Positions 1 to 6,423 of a stretch of 45,615 bases of DNA are shown piece by piece. The notes under the pieces are model-generated. The model did not search any database. It was not told the DNA's origin and saw only the letters and a program-made list of their open reading frames with translations. A program made the position numbers and the translations under genes. Source of the DNA: Planctomycetaceae bacterium (lineage in GTDB: Bacteria; Planctomycetota; SZUA-567); contig JAJPXZ010000065.1 in NCBI GenBank assembly GCA_021205245.1, forward strand, positions 1 through 45,615, read 5' to 3'. How positions within the stretch are numbered: position 1 is the first letter of the stretch; each line of letters starts with the position of its first letter.

Positions 1-552
1 GGTTTAGGGCGGGCTATTAATAAGGATCAAGAAGGGTTAAAAGAAACAAATCCCCCTACCCCCTTTTCAAGGGGGTCTGATTCCTCGCTCCTGCTTGGCT
101 CCCACGAGGACCGCGTCCGCCTGGTCCTCCACCTGTGGCGTGAAGCGTGGCGTTCGGCCGGCGCGCCCGTTCCGGACGGAGTCGTCGGCCGGAACAACCG
201 CCAGGGCGCGGAGAGAATCGCCACGGAACTCCTCGAGGAAGCCAGGGTCAACCTTGACCAGTTCCGCGCCGGGCTGAAAAAGCTTATCGCCCGTATACTC
301 ACCGAACGCGGCTGTGCCAACTACGACCTCCGCACTCTGGCGAAAAACCCGGACAAATACCTCACCGCTATCCCCACAGTGACGCGGAAAAAATACGTGG
401 TGTGGGACTATGTCTGCGAGGTGTGCGGTAAATCGGCCGCGGCCCCGCCGGAGCCGCTAGGCGAATGCCCGCCGAACCCGGTCCCGTGCGTGGAGGCGGG
501 GTCAGGCTGCCAGGGGACCATGTACCCGCTTCATCATACCGTGCTGTCGTGA
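1..552 (+). CDS. 3' part of a Cys-rich phage protein, start outside window
   Basis: Frame 1 is open from the first base to TGA at 550-552, so the gene starts upstream of the window. The visible 183 residues have a polar N-terminal stretch, then a mainly helical region with ERIATELLEEARVNLDQF near residues 75-90, then a C-terminal Cys cluster beginning CEVCGK with further Cys in GECPP, PCVE and GCQG, which could bind zinc. I recognise no family. Its place just upstream of small early genes would suit a replication or DNA-binding protein, but that is inference. The 8-bp perfect inverted repeat at 58-76 lies inside the frame and encodes TPPTPFSRG-like residues, so the first ~27 codons may be repeat-derived rather than original coding sequence. 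The next gene starts 15 bases downstream. Confidence 0.6.
   Translation, partial: GLGRAINKDQEGLKETNPPTPFSRGSDSSLLLGSHEDRVRLVLHLWREAWRSAGAPVPDGVVGRNNRQGAERIATELLEEARVNLDQFRAGLKKLIARILTERGCANYDLRTLAKNPDKYLTAIPTVTRKKYVVWDYVCEVCGKSAAAPPEPLGECPPNPVPCVEAGSGCQGTMYPLHHTVLS
58..76. repeat. Perfect inverted repeat (C5/G5 hairpin)
   Basis: ACCCCCTT at 58-65 and AAGGGGGT at 69-76 are exact reverse complements around a 3-base loop. Short palindromes of this C-run/G-run type often occur as dispersed intergenic repeats in bacteria, yet this one sits inside an open reading frame. No second copy was seen in the window. Confidence 0.5.
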
Positions 553-567
553 CTGGAGGAGGGCGAC

Positions 568-1011
568 ATGACCGAGGTCGAGAAGAGCGAGATTCGCCGG
601 CTGGCGGAGGAGGGCCTGAACGCGCACCAGATCGCCCTGCGGGTCGGTCGGGCGGTGAACACCATTCATGCGGCGCTGGCGCGGATGGGAATTGTGGCGA
701 GGAGCGGCGACGGTGCCGGCGGCAAATTGCGGGACTACACGCTCCCGCACTTGGATGACGACGATTTGGCGGGCCTGACAAACCGTCAGCGGCGGGAGCG
801 GGAGGTCGCGGCGATGCGGGCGTTTCTCCTCAAAACAGAACTCGAACTGACCCTGACGACGGCGCGGGAAGTGCTGCGCCGGACCGACGCGGACCTCCGG
901 CGCGATCTGGATATCGACGCCGTCCAGGCGCGGGCCCTGCGGCGGGCGGCCAGGCGCTTCCGGCGTCGGCTGGTGCTGGCGGCCTTGGACGAGAAGGGGA
1001 ATTGCTTGTGA
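568..1011 (+). CDS. Small helix-turn-helix phage protein
   Basis: 147 residues. ATG at 568 follows GGAGGAGGG at a good distance. Residues 1-45 form a homeodomain-like (Hin/resolvase-type) helix-turn-helix: EIRRLAEEGLNAHQIALRVG followed by a recognition helix VNTIHAALARMG. The remainder is strongly helical and Arg-rich (two repeats of RRxxR near the C terminus) and could dimerise or bind nucleic acid. No enzyme motif is visible. It is likely a phage regulator or a protein that assists replication; the target is unknown. The TGA stop at 1009-1011 overlaps the GTG start of the next gene, which implies coupled translation. Confidence 0.65.
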   Translation: MTEVEKSEIRRLAEEGLNAHQIALRVGRAVNTIHAALARMGIVARSGDGAGGKLRDYTLPHLDDDDLAGLTNRQRREREVAAMRAFLLKTELELTLTTAREVLRRTDADLRRDLDIDAVQARALRRAARRFRRRLVLAALDEKGNCL

Positions 1012-1196
1012 AAGAATTCCGGGTGACCTATCGCGCGAGGGCCGGCGGCGACCACGCTACCGAGACGGTGGAGGCGCCGGACGGCCTGGCGGCAATGCGG
1101 TGCGTGCTGGAACAGCATCACGGTGTAATCATCGAGGCGGTGCGGACCAAAGCGCGTGGCGAACGGATGCGGCATGCAAAGGGACCAAACATATAA
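1008..1196 (+). CDS. Small basic phage protein, unknown function
   Basis: 62 residues starting at GTG 1008, which overlaps the preceding stop (GTGA) and has GAGAAGGGG eight bases upstream. A TTG at 1002 is a weaker alternative. The sequence opens with a beta-strand-like KEFRVTYRARAGG and ends in a Lys/Arg-rich tail. That layout is typical of short phage proteins with a single alpha/beta domain. No family recognised. It lies in the early accessory run and is probably co-transcribed with its neighbours. Confidence 0.55.
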   Translation: MKEFRVTYRARAGGDHATETVEAPDGLAAMRCVLEQHHGVIIEAVRTKARGERMRHAKGPNI

Positions 1197-1243
1197 CCGA
1201 TGCATGAAATGCGATGATCCCAATTTCTGAAGAAAGGGACCTC

Positions 1244-1597
1244 ATGAATGCGGTGGAGGAAATAACCAGACTAACTGACCTGATTTTCATCCACAAAAAG
1301 GCGCTCCTCACCGTCCTCGAGAAGATAGGCGACGGCGAGGCGGTCGACCCCGCGATCGCCATCGCCTTGCAGTCGGACACCAACGGACTCCTTCAGGCCT
1401 TGTCGGCGCTGGTTCGGGGCAAGACCATCCCCCAGGCATTCGGCGCGCCCGGTGCGTGGGGATACGGAATGTCGTTCGGGGACGCCTTGCAGTCGCTCTA
1501 TTCGGCAATGGCAACCATGAAGGCGGAAAACGAAAAGGACCACAAGGCCGAGGCTTGGGCTCGGCGGGTAGAGGGAGAAAACTATGATTCAAATTAA
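1244..1597 (+). CDS. Phage hypothetical protein, helical
   Basis: 117 residues. I choose ATG 1244 because GAAAGGG lies just upstream; an in-frame ATG at 1214 has no comparable site. The N-terminal half is an amphipathic helix bundle (EEITRLTDLIFIHKKALLTVLEK is the first helix, given here only in outline). The C-terminal part is charged. No membrane segment, Cys cluster or catalytic motif. It overlaps the next gene by 14 bases. Function unknown. Confidence 0.55.
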   Translation: MNAVEEITRLTDLIFIHKKALLTVLEKIGDGEAVDPAIAIALQSDTNGLLQALSALVRGKTIPQAFGAPGAWGYGMSFGDALQSLYSAMATMKAENEKDHKAEAWARRVEGENYDSN

Positions 1598-2066
1598 GCG
1601 TTCGTCTGATGCGGATTCACGAACCGCTACCGGACCGGTCAGCAAGGAAAAGCTGCTAACAAGTTCTGTGCAGCATATCGGAGATGTGCAGAGGGCGCTC
1701 GCCTGGTTTGCCGGAAAGCTAATCGAGGCAGGCGTCAATCACGACCACACCAAAATCAGCGGCATCGACGACTTCCACAGTGATTTCTCCAAAGGGCTCA
1801 AGGGCGACGAGTTTAAGGCGGGGAAATGGTTCCAGTCGCATCTAGCAGAACGTCACCACCTCAACGACCGCTGTCCCGACGACGTCACGCTGATCGATGT
1901 TTTGGAACGCGTCGCAGACATAACAATGGCCGGCATGGGACGAAGCGGAAGTGTATATGACGATGAGTTGAACGCCTATATTTTGCAAAAAGCCTACAAA
2001 AACACAGTGCGGATGCTGGCGGAACAAGTCGTGGTGGATGAGGCGCGAGCGGATGGGAGGCCGTGA
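1584..2066 (+). CDS. DUF5662-like phage protein
   Basis: 160 residues, ATG 1584 preceded by AGGGAGA. The middle and C-terminal parts carry the pattern I associate with the DUF5662 family found in phages and phage-like regions: HIGDVQRAL near residue 31, NHDHTKI near residue 52, then ERHHLNDRCPDDVTLIDVLE near residues 91-110, followed by DITMAGMGRSGSVY. The repeated His/Asp pairs (HDHTK, RHH) suggest a metal-binding, HD-like arrangement, but no activity is established to my knowledge. The stop TGA 2064-2066 overlaps the next ATG (TGATG). The family assignment is from memory of motif patterns. Confidence 0.7.
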   Translation: MIQIKRSSDADSRTATGPVSKEKLLTSSVQHIGDVQRALAWFAGKLIEAGVNHDHTKISGIDDFHSDFSKGLKGDEFKAGKWFQSHLAERHHLNDRCPDDVTLIDVLERVADITMAGMGRSGSVYDDELNAYILQKAYKNTVRMLAEQVVVDEARADGRP

Positions 2067-2371
2067 TGGAAGGCAAGCATACGCCGGGACCGTGGAAGCT
2101 GTGGGATGAACTGCATCCGGATGGAGACGAACGAAGGCCAAACGTCGTTGTTATGCCAGAAGTGGCCGATCAGGGAAGTGGCAATAAGTATGCGTGCGTT
2201 GGTGGAGGAAACATCGACGCAAATGCCCGCCTCATCTCCGCCGCGCCCGATCTGCTCGAAGCGTGCGAGGTAGCCTTCCGCGCGGTGACGAGCAAACCAA
2301 CGACCGAGAAATGGATGAACATGATCGATGTTCTCCGCGCCGCCATCGCCAAGGCTAAGGGAGAAGGATGA
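2066..2371 (+). CDS. Phage HTPGPW-family hypothetical protein
   Basis: 101 residues. ATG 2066 overlaps the previous stop and has GGGAGG at 2054-2060; GTG 2063 is possible but less well placed. The protein begins MEGKHTPGPWKLW and later has NARLISAAPDLLEACE and a final AAIAKAKG helix. This is the hallmark of a very common family of small tailed-phage early proteins whose function is not known. Its stop TGA 2369-2371 overlaps the start of the methyltransferase relic, another TGATG junction. Confidence 0.75.
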   Translation: MEGKHTPGPWKLWDELHPDGDERRPNVVVMPEVADQGSGNKYACVGGGNIDANARLISAAPDLLEACEVAFRAVTSKPTTEKWMNMIDVLRAAIAKAKGEG

Positions 2372-2448
2372 TGGGGAACGTCATCTACGCGACGGACTTG
2401 TTCTGCTGGGCCGGCGGCACGTCCACCGGCTTGGAGGCACATCCATGA
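2371..2448 (+). pseudogene. Relic of a cytosine-C5 DNA methyltransferase N terminus
   Basis: An open frame of 25 codons from ATG 2371 to TGA 2446-2448 encodes YATDLFCWAGGTSTGLEA. This matches motif I (SAM-binding DLFxGxGG) of C5-cytosine methyltransferases, in which phage members commonly read DLFCGAGGTSTGL. The first Gly of the motif is replaced by Trp. Everything downstream of motif I is missing. The start is still coupled to the upstream gene by TGATG, and the stop overlaps the sigma-factor ATG. I read it as the stub left when the rest of the gene was lost or replaced by the sigma factor. A short functional peptide cannot be excluded. Confidence 0.55.
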
Positions 2449-3236
2449 GCGATTGGAGCATCGCCGAAGTACCCAGAGTAAGTCGCGCCGAAGAAGAGAA
2501 CTTACTGGACCACTACAAAAAGTGTGGGGATGAGAAGGCAGAAGAACGCCTTATCACCATGTATGTGCCACTGGTTATCCGCATCGCGCGATCCATACAG
2601 ACCCGACACAGCCCTAATGCTGATGTAGGCGACTATATCAGCGACGGCATTATAGGATTGATTTATGCCCTGCGTAAATTCGATCCCGAGCGGGCCATTC
2701 CTTTTTCTGCTTACTGCATTGCTTACATCCGTTCTGAGATTCGCTTGGGAATCTGTGTGCGAACCGGACTGACGGATTTCCGTTATAGAGTTGTCAGGGA
2801 GATGGAAAAAGCCCGGGCAGCAATCGAAAGCGAGTACGGAAGAGCAGCCACAGATGCGGAAATTGGCGAACGATTGGGGATAGATCGACACAGATACGCC
2901 GAAGTATACCACTTTAAAGAACTCATGCGGATTCACTCCCCTGGGATGCAAGACCTTATTGACATCGCCGACCTCGGCGATTGCATGGTTGGGCATGGAC
3001 CCGATCCTGCCGTCGCGGCTGCGGATTCGGATACATTGCGCTTCCTGACACGCGGCCTCACCATCGAACAAAAGCACGTGGTAACTCTACACTGCATTGA
3101 AGGACGGGGAATTAGGGAAATTGCAAAGACGTTCGGCCGCTCGTATACCTACGTCTATAAGCGATACCTGAACTCCGTCGCAGTTATGAAGGAAAATCTT
3201 GAAATGTGGCAAAGCTCCGTTGCGGCAACAGCATAA
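2445..3236 (+). CDS. Phage-encoded sigma-70 family RNA polymerase sigma factor
   Basis: 263 residues from ATG 2445 (TTGGAGG upstream; ATGA overlap with the relic). Region 2 is at residues 35-105, with LITMYVPLVIRIARSI, the core-binding stretch DYISDGIIGLIYALRKFDP and FSAYCIAYIRSEI. Region 3 is about 115-160 (ATDAEIGERLGIDRHRY). Region 4 is about 205-255, with a helix-turn-helix GRGIREIAKTFGRSYTYVYK. Length and layout resemble the FliA/SigB-type group 3 factors. It would direct host RNA polymerase to phage promoters, presumably late ones. GC is clearly lower than in neighbouring genes (for example 27 of 60 bases at 2701-2760), which suggests separate acquisition. Confidence 0.85.
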   Translation: MSDWSIAEVPRVSRAEEENLLDHYKKCGDEKAEERLITMYVPLVIRIARSIQTRHSPNADVGDYISDGIIGLIYALRKFDPERAIPFSAYCIAYIRSEIRLGICVRTGLTDFRYRVVREMEKARAAIESEYGRAATDAEIGERLGIDRHRYAEVYHFKELMRIHSPGMQDLIDIADLGDCMVGHGPDPAVAAADSDTLRFLTRGLTIEQKHVVTLHCIEGRGIREIAKTFGRSYTYVYKRYLNSVAVMKENLEMWQSSVAATA

Positions 3237-3252
3237 GCACGTGCTCGGAGAA

Positions 3253-3465
3253 TATGCGTTCGAGGGAATTTGGCGGGCGGCATTCTTCATGATACTGGCG
3301 ACCAATTGTCAACTCGGCTATTGGATGGGGAAATAGGGAGAATTACTTTACGGGTGCGAAAACACAACGGGAAATGGGTGGCGCGGCTCTCTGTTTGCAT
3401 CGCCCTCAAGGACAAGGCCGACGCCCTCCTTGCTGAATCTATTCCCCGTTCCTGCATACAGGCAG
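3253..3465 (+). repeat. Broken duplicate of the small membrane gene 3' end plus integrase 5' end
   Basis: About 210 bases here match 4438-4655 with scattered substitutions, a 3-base indel and a 1-base indel. In this copy the translated pieces are FFMILATNCQLGYWMGK followed by a stop (matching the end of the 4369-4524 protein) and RKHNGKWVARLSVCIALKD (matching integrase residues 4-22). The integrase start codon region has decayed to TTACGG, and homology ends near the integrase SCI codons, after which unrelated sequence leads into the next gene. This copy is therefore non-functional. The coding-frame-compatible differences suggest recombination with a related element rather than a recent tandem duplication. 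Confidence 0.8.
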
Positions 3466-3500
3466 TGGGAGGCAAAACCCTTTTTTTAAAGGTGAATGAA

Positions 3501-3929
3501 ATGACTAAAGAAGAATTGGCTGCGATGCTCGACGGGAGAGAGATTGGCGATGAAATTACCAAAGAAGAAGCCGAGACGGCATCCGAAAATGGCCTTGTCG
3601 TAGTTTTCGGCTACAGCGACGATTCCATGGAGTTCCGTGGAGCCATAGACGAGGAAGTATCTTGTTTTGACGGCGGTATCGCCTACCTGAAAAACGGCCA
3701 TTTTTTGGCAAATAAGTGCGACGATGAACGTTGCCCATACTTCAACGCGCTTCTTCAAACGGCAGTTACTATCGAGGCGGTTTGGCATGATACAGGCTCG
3801 CCATGCTGGACCTACAAAACCGACATCCCCTATGTTGAATTCAAGATTATGGAAGACGGCGAAGAGTATTGCCGTGGGATCGTCTTTTCCAGGCACGACG
3901 TTGGTTCCAAGGGCACACGCCATGCCTGA
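3501..3929 (+). CDS. Phage hypothetical protein (MTKEELAAMLDGRE family)
   Basis: 142 residues. The open frame extends upstream into the duplicated integrase segment, but ATG 3501 has AAAGGTGA just upstream, and from there the protein reads like a known class of small phage proteins: MTKEELAAMLDGREIGDEI, then GLVVVFGYSDDSMEFRGAID, then a Cys cluster CDDERCPYF. I know no function for this class; it is common in tailed phages and prophages. A C-terminal beta-rich part (WTYKTDIPYVEFKI) completes the domain. It overlaps the next gene by 8 bases. Confidence 0.7.
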   Translation: MTKEELAAMLDGREIGDEITKEEAETASENGLVVVFGYSDDSMEFRGAIDEEVSCFDGGIAYLKNGHFLANKCDDERCPYFNALLQTAVTIEAVWHDTGSPCWTYKTDIPYVEFKIMEDGEEYCRGIVFSRHDVGSKGTRHA

Positions 3930-4194
3930 CCAAACCAGCAAGCGGGCGGCGGAGGAGAATCGCTGTAGGGGAACCAGGAAGAGCGGCGTCAAATCAACGT
4001 GCGCGCCGATGGCCGAGGCCCTTAAAGCAACGGGATCGGGAAAGGGTCTGCGGCGTCAGATGATGCTGAACAAGAAGAAACTGACAATGAAAAGTTACAT
4101 CGTCTACGGGCTGGGCGGCAGAACATTAGCGTTCGTTAATTTCTGTCCGTGGTGCGGTGGTGAATTGACCAAGCAGGAGGTGCGCGATGAGTGA
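3922..4194 (+). CDS. Small zinc-ribbon-like phage protein
   Basis: 90 residues from ATG 3922, overlapping the end of the previous gene. The first 55 residues are basic and low in order (RKSGVK, GSGKGLRRQ). The C-terminal part ends FCPWCGGELTK, a typical half zinc knuckle seen in short phage proteins; the other Cys pair is absent, though Cys residues occur near 15 and 28. A shorter product from an internal ATG (near 4067 or 4087) is possible. Function unknown. Confidence 0.5.
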   Translation: MPDQTSKRAAEENRCRGTRKSGVKSTCAPMAEALKATGSGKGLRRQMMLNKKKLTMKSYIVYGLGGRTLAFVNFCPWCGGELTKQEVRDE

Positions 4195-4372
4195 AGAGTT
4201 GAGGCCGTGTCCGTTTTGCGGGGGAGAGGCCGATGTGGAAATGGTTCTTAATGATTATTGGAACGCATACTGCGTGGATTGCGGGGCGACCACGACTGAT
4301 ATAATTGACCAGAACGAAGCCATCGCCGCCTGGAACCGCCGCACACCGGAGCCGCCGGAGGGCGTGAAATGA
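4187..4372 (+). CDS. Lar-like restriction alleviation / zinc-ribbon protein
   Basis: 61 residues, ATG 4187 with AGGAGG upstream. It has the full Lar-family layout: LRPCPFCGGEADVE at the start, a second pair CVDCGA near residues 29-34, and the conserved end NEAIAAWNRRTPE. In the best known member (Rac prophage Lar) the protein modulates host type I restriction, helping incoming DNA escape. Many phage relatives are annotated by similarity only, so antirestriction here is inference. The stop overlaps the next start (ATGA). Confidence 0.75.
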   Translation: MSEELRPCPFCGGEADVEMVLNDYWNAYCVDCGATTTDIIDQNEAIAAWNRRTPEPPEGVK

Positions 4373-4524
4373 TTTTCGAATTTGCAAAGCAGGTGGACGG
4401 TCTTGTTGCCGCATTCGCGTTCGTTGCCGGGATAACATATGCGATCGAGGGAACGTGGCACAAGGCGATCTTCTTCATGATCCTGGCGACGAATTGTGAA
4501 CTCGGCTATTGGATGGGGAAGTAG
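4369..4524 (+). CDS. Small phage membrane protein
   Basis: 51 residues from ATG 4369, overlapping the Lar-like gene stop. Two hydrophobic stretches are visible: GLVAAFAFVAGITYA (about residues 11-25) and AIFFMILATNCELGYW (about 33-48). It is likely a two-segment membrane peptide or a hairpin in the inner membrane. Too short to assign a role; superinfection exclusion would be one possibility. Its 3' end is duplicated at 3253-3340. Confidence 0.55.
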   Translation: MIFEFAKQVDGLVAAFAFVAGITYAIEGTWHKAIFFMILATNCELGYWMGK

Positions 4525-4655
4525 GGAGAAATCATCGTGGCGGTGCGAAAACACAAAGGGAAATGGGTGGCGCGGCTCTCTGTTTGCATCGCCCTCAAGG
4601 ACAAGGCCGACGCCCTCCTAGCTGATTCTATTCTCCGTTCCTGTATAGCGGCAGG
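4438..4655 (+). repeat. Intact counterpart of the 3253-3465 repeat
   Basis: Second copy of the ~210-base segment. Here both parts are in working context: the end of the 51-residue membrane protein and the GTG start plus first ~37 codons of the integrase. Comparison with the first copy defines the crossover points as TATGCG at the left and CCTGTATA at the right. Confidence 0.8.
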
Positions 4656-5646
4656 CAAACGGAAATTCGCCGCGCGGGGAAAACCCTGCTGCTCCATTCG
4701 CTCCGCCATCAGTGAATTCTTGTCCGATTCGCAGTACGGCATAGGCAGGAAGCCGTGCGCGCATAAGACGCTGCTCCGTCACCGGCGACGTCTGGAAATC
4801 TTCGACAAGCTGTTTCGCTCCCAGCCCCTCGACTGTATCGAGCAGGAAACGCTCAACGGGTGGATCAAGCGCCGCCTCGCTTCAGGCGTCTCCCCTGACA
4901 CCGTCTCCGCCGACCTTGTCTCCCTGTTCGCCTTCTGCCGATGGGCGATGCGGAAAGAACTCGCCCCGCAGGTCCTCCCCATTATGCTGGTGCAACGGCC
5001 GCAGACCCGGGGCAAGCTCCCCGGACTCAACCGGCGGCCGCCGCCCGTCCTCGAAATGCACGAACTTAAGGCCTTTATCGGGAAAATCGGGGAGCGGCGA
5101 CGCGACGTCGCCCTGTTCCTTATAGGTATGGGGTTGTTCGGCCTGCGTCCGGAGGCTGTGTCAGGCCTGCGTCGGGGTGACGTTAAACTCCCCCAGGGCG
5201 GCCTGCCGGGGCGGTTGCATTGTCGCGGCATCAAAGGCATGCACGACCGCGATATTCCCGTCCCGCCCGGCTCGAAGCAGGAACGCTGGTTCCGGGGCTG
5301 CCTTGAACTGGGGAAATCGGTGGACCGAACTGACAAGCGCCACCCCTTGGTGCCGCGAATAGCCAAAACCGGCCGTCTTATCCCCGGCGCCTGGACGACG
5401 GCGCGCCTCGACATGACGATTCAACGGCTCTGCGAACGGTTGAAAATCCGCTTTGCCGCCTATCACACCCGGCATACCTGCATATCCTACCTGCAAACTA
5501 TCGAACGCAGCCTCGGCGCGGTGCAGGGCTATGCCGGCCACGCCAAGCCGACGACCCAGGCGCCGTACTCCCACCGCCACAGCAAGGACGCGGACGCGGC
5601 CTTCGCCGCCATTGGCGAAGCGATGGGGGACTTGCTGGACGCATGA
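4537..5646 (+). CDS. int: Phage tyrosine-recombinase integrase
   Basis: 369 residues, GTG 4537 with TAGGGAGA seven bases upstream. The N-terminal 160 residues hold an arm/core-binding domain (KHKGKWVARLSV; CIEQETLNGWIKRRL). The catalytic domain follows: Arg204 in FGLRPEAVSGL, a likely beta-hairpin Lys233 in RGIKGMHDR, box II YHTRHT with Arg312 and His313, GH at 334-335 and the nucleophile Tyr344 in TTQAPYSH. The usual first His of the HxxRH box is Tyr309, a substitution seen in some integrases. It would catalyse site-specific integration and excision. It lies 28 kb from the candidate right attachment site, which is unusual. Confidence 0.92.
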   Translation: MAVRKHKGKWVARLSVCIALKDKADALLADSILRSCIAAGKRKFAARGKPCCSIRSAISEFLSDSQYGIGRKPCAHKTLLRHRRRLEIFDKLFRSQPLDCIEQETLNGWIKRRLASGVSPDTVSADLVSLFAFCRWAMRKELAPQVLPIMLVQRPQTRGKLPGLNRRPPPVLEMHELKAFIGKIGERRRDVALFLIGMGLFGLRPEAVSGLRRGDVKLPQGGLPGRLHCRGIKGMHDRDIPVPPGSKQERWFRGCLELGKSVDRTDKRHPLVPRIAKTGRLIPGAWTTARLDMTIQRLCERLKIRFAAYHTRHTCISYLQTIERSLGAVQGYAGHAKPTTQAPYSHRHSKDADAAFAAIGEAMGDLLDA

Positions 5647-5652
5647 GACGGG

Positions 5653-5919
5653 TCAGCGGTAGATGTCCTTGCGGGGGCCGACCTCGGTGACTTCCACCGT
5701 CACGATGTCGTCATGGATTCGATAGATGATGCGGTAGGAGCCGACGCGGATGCGGTAACGCGGCATTTCTTTGGGAGAGCCTTTCATCTTAATGGAGCCG
5801 TGGGGGCGCGGGTTATCGGCGAGAGCCAGCACAGCGTCGCGGATGGTCCGCTGGACCTGCACCGGGAGGCGACGCAGGCCTTTATCCGCCCGTGGGGCGA
5901 AAACCAGACGGTAGCGCAT
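5653..5919 (-). CDS. RelE/StbE-family mRNA interferase toxin
   Basis: 88 residues, start ATG at 5917-5919, overlapping the antitoxin stop (TGATG). Sequence runs MRYRLVFAPRADKGLRRLP, then RTIRDAVLALADNPRPHGSI, then PRYRIRVGSYRIIYRI and VEVTEVGPRKDIYR, the order of elements of RelE-fold ribosome-dependent mRNA interferases. The conserved Arg in the RIRVGSYRIIY strands and the final basic/aromatic residues are present. In type II systems the antitoxin neutralises it by direct binding. It ends six bases beyond the integrase stop, convergent with it. Confidence 0.85.
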   Translation of the reverse strand: MRYRLVFAPRADKGLRRLPVQVQRTIRDAVLALADNPRPHGSIKMKGSPKEMPRYRIRVGSYRIIYRIHDDIVTVEVTEVGPRKDIYR

Positions 5920-6242
5920 CACTTTTTCGCTTTCGGCGGCTTGTCCAGGTGGGCAAAAACCTCCTCCGCCGGGATACAGGGGCCGGCGTCTTGTTCCCTG
6001 TCCTCGGCCACGGCGAGGTCCAGCGCGTCCTCGTACCAGTCGCCGAAGTCCTCGACCGGGATAGCCACATAACGGCGATCCGCGACCGTGATGTAGGTGG
6101 CAGAGTCCGGTAAAAGCTCCTCGCGGATGCGGAGTGGTTTGGCAGCTTTGCCGGATTTTGCCGTTTTGGCGGCCTTGGCGGCCGGCTTCGATTTGGGCGC
6201 GGCCTGCTTGGCTGCGCGTTTTTTGTTGGCTGTAGTGGTCAT
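5919..6242 (-). CDS. Antitoxin with Lys/Ala-rich N-terminal tail
   Basis: 107 residues, ATG at 6240-6242 with AAGGAGAA just upstream; longer in-frame starts would place the start inside the promoter and are rejected. The C-terminal two thirds (LRIREELLPDSATYITVADR; YVAIPVEDFGDWYEDAL; CIPAEEVFAHLDK) look like a small antitoxin that pairs with RelE-like toxins. Residues 5-45 are a Lys/Ala/Pro-rich tail similar to histone H1 tails (AAKAAKTAKSGKAAK), perhaps for DNA binding in autoregulation. The pair forms one operon, antitoxin first. Confidence 0.75.
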   Translation of the reverse strand: MTTTANKKRAAKQAAPKSKPAAKAAKTAKSGKAAKPLRIREELLPDSATYITVADRRYVAIPVEDFGDWYEDALDLAVAEDREQDAGPCIPAEEVFAHLDKPPKAKK

Positions 6243-6268
6243 GCAATTCTCCTTGCCGTAACAGGCAT

Positions 6269-6297
6269 AGTATACAGGCTCCCCCATTGATCTGCAA
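6269..6297 (-). promoter_or_regulatory. Sigma-70 promoter of the toxin-antitoxin operon
   Basis: On the minus strand, TTGCAG (-35, 6292-6297) is separated by exactly 17 bases from TATACT (-10, 6269-6274). The predicted start of transcription near 6262 leaves a leader of about 20 bases that contains the AAGGAGAA ribosome site of the antitoxin. Confidence 0.65.
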
Positions 6298-6326
6298 TTC
6301 CCCGGTACAGCGAGAGCGCGTCAATC

Positions 6327-6374
6327 CCCCGAAAATATCTGCTCCCACCCGCCAAAAAGGGGGCAGATTCGGGG
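6327..6374. repeat. Interrupted inverted repeat upstream of terS
   Basis: CCCCGAA 6327-6333 pairs with TTCGGGG 6368-6374; TCTGC 6338-6342 pairs with GCAGA 6363-6367; CCC 6344-6346 pairs with the G-run at 6359-6362. There is no T-run directly after it on either strand, so an operator or RNA structure is as likely as a terminator. Confidence 0.5.
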
Positions 6375-6391
6375 AAAAACCTCGATTGAAC

Positions 6392-6423
6392 CCCGTTTCA
6401 TGCGGGTCAAACGCGTTTTTTTT
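6392..6423 (+). terminator. Possible terminator before the late operon
   Basis: CCCG-N7-CGGG, then the palindrome AAACGCGTTT running into eight T. The stem is weak (4 bp) and the T-run lies some bases downstream, so this is tentative. Confidence 0.3.

Noticed and set aside
3270-3929. Fusion protein of integrase N terminus with the downstream phage protein
   Set aside because: The upstream part is a decayed repeat without a proper start, and ATG 3501 has its own ribosome site.
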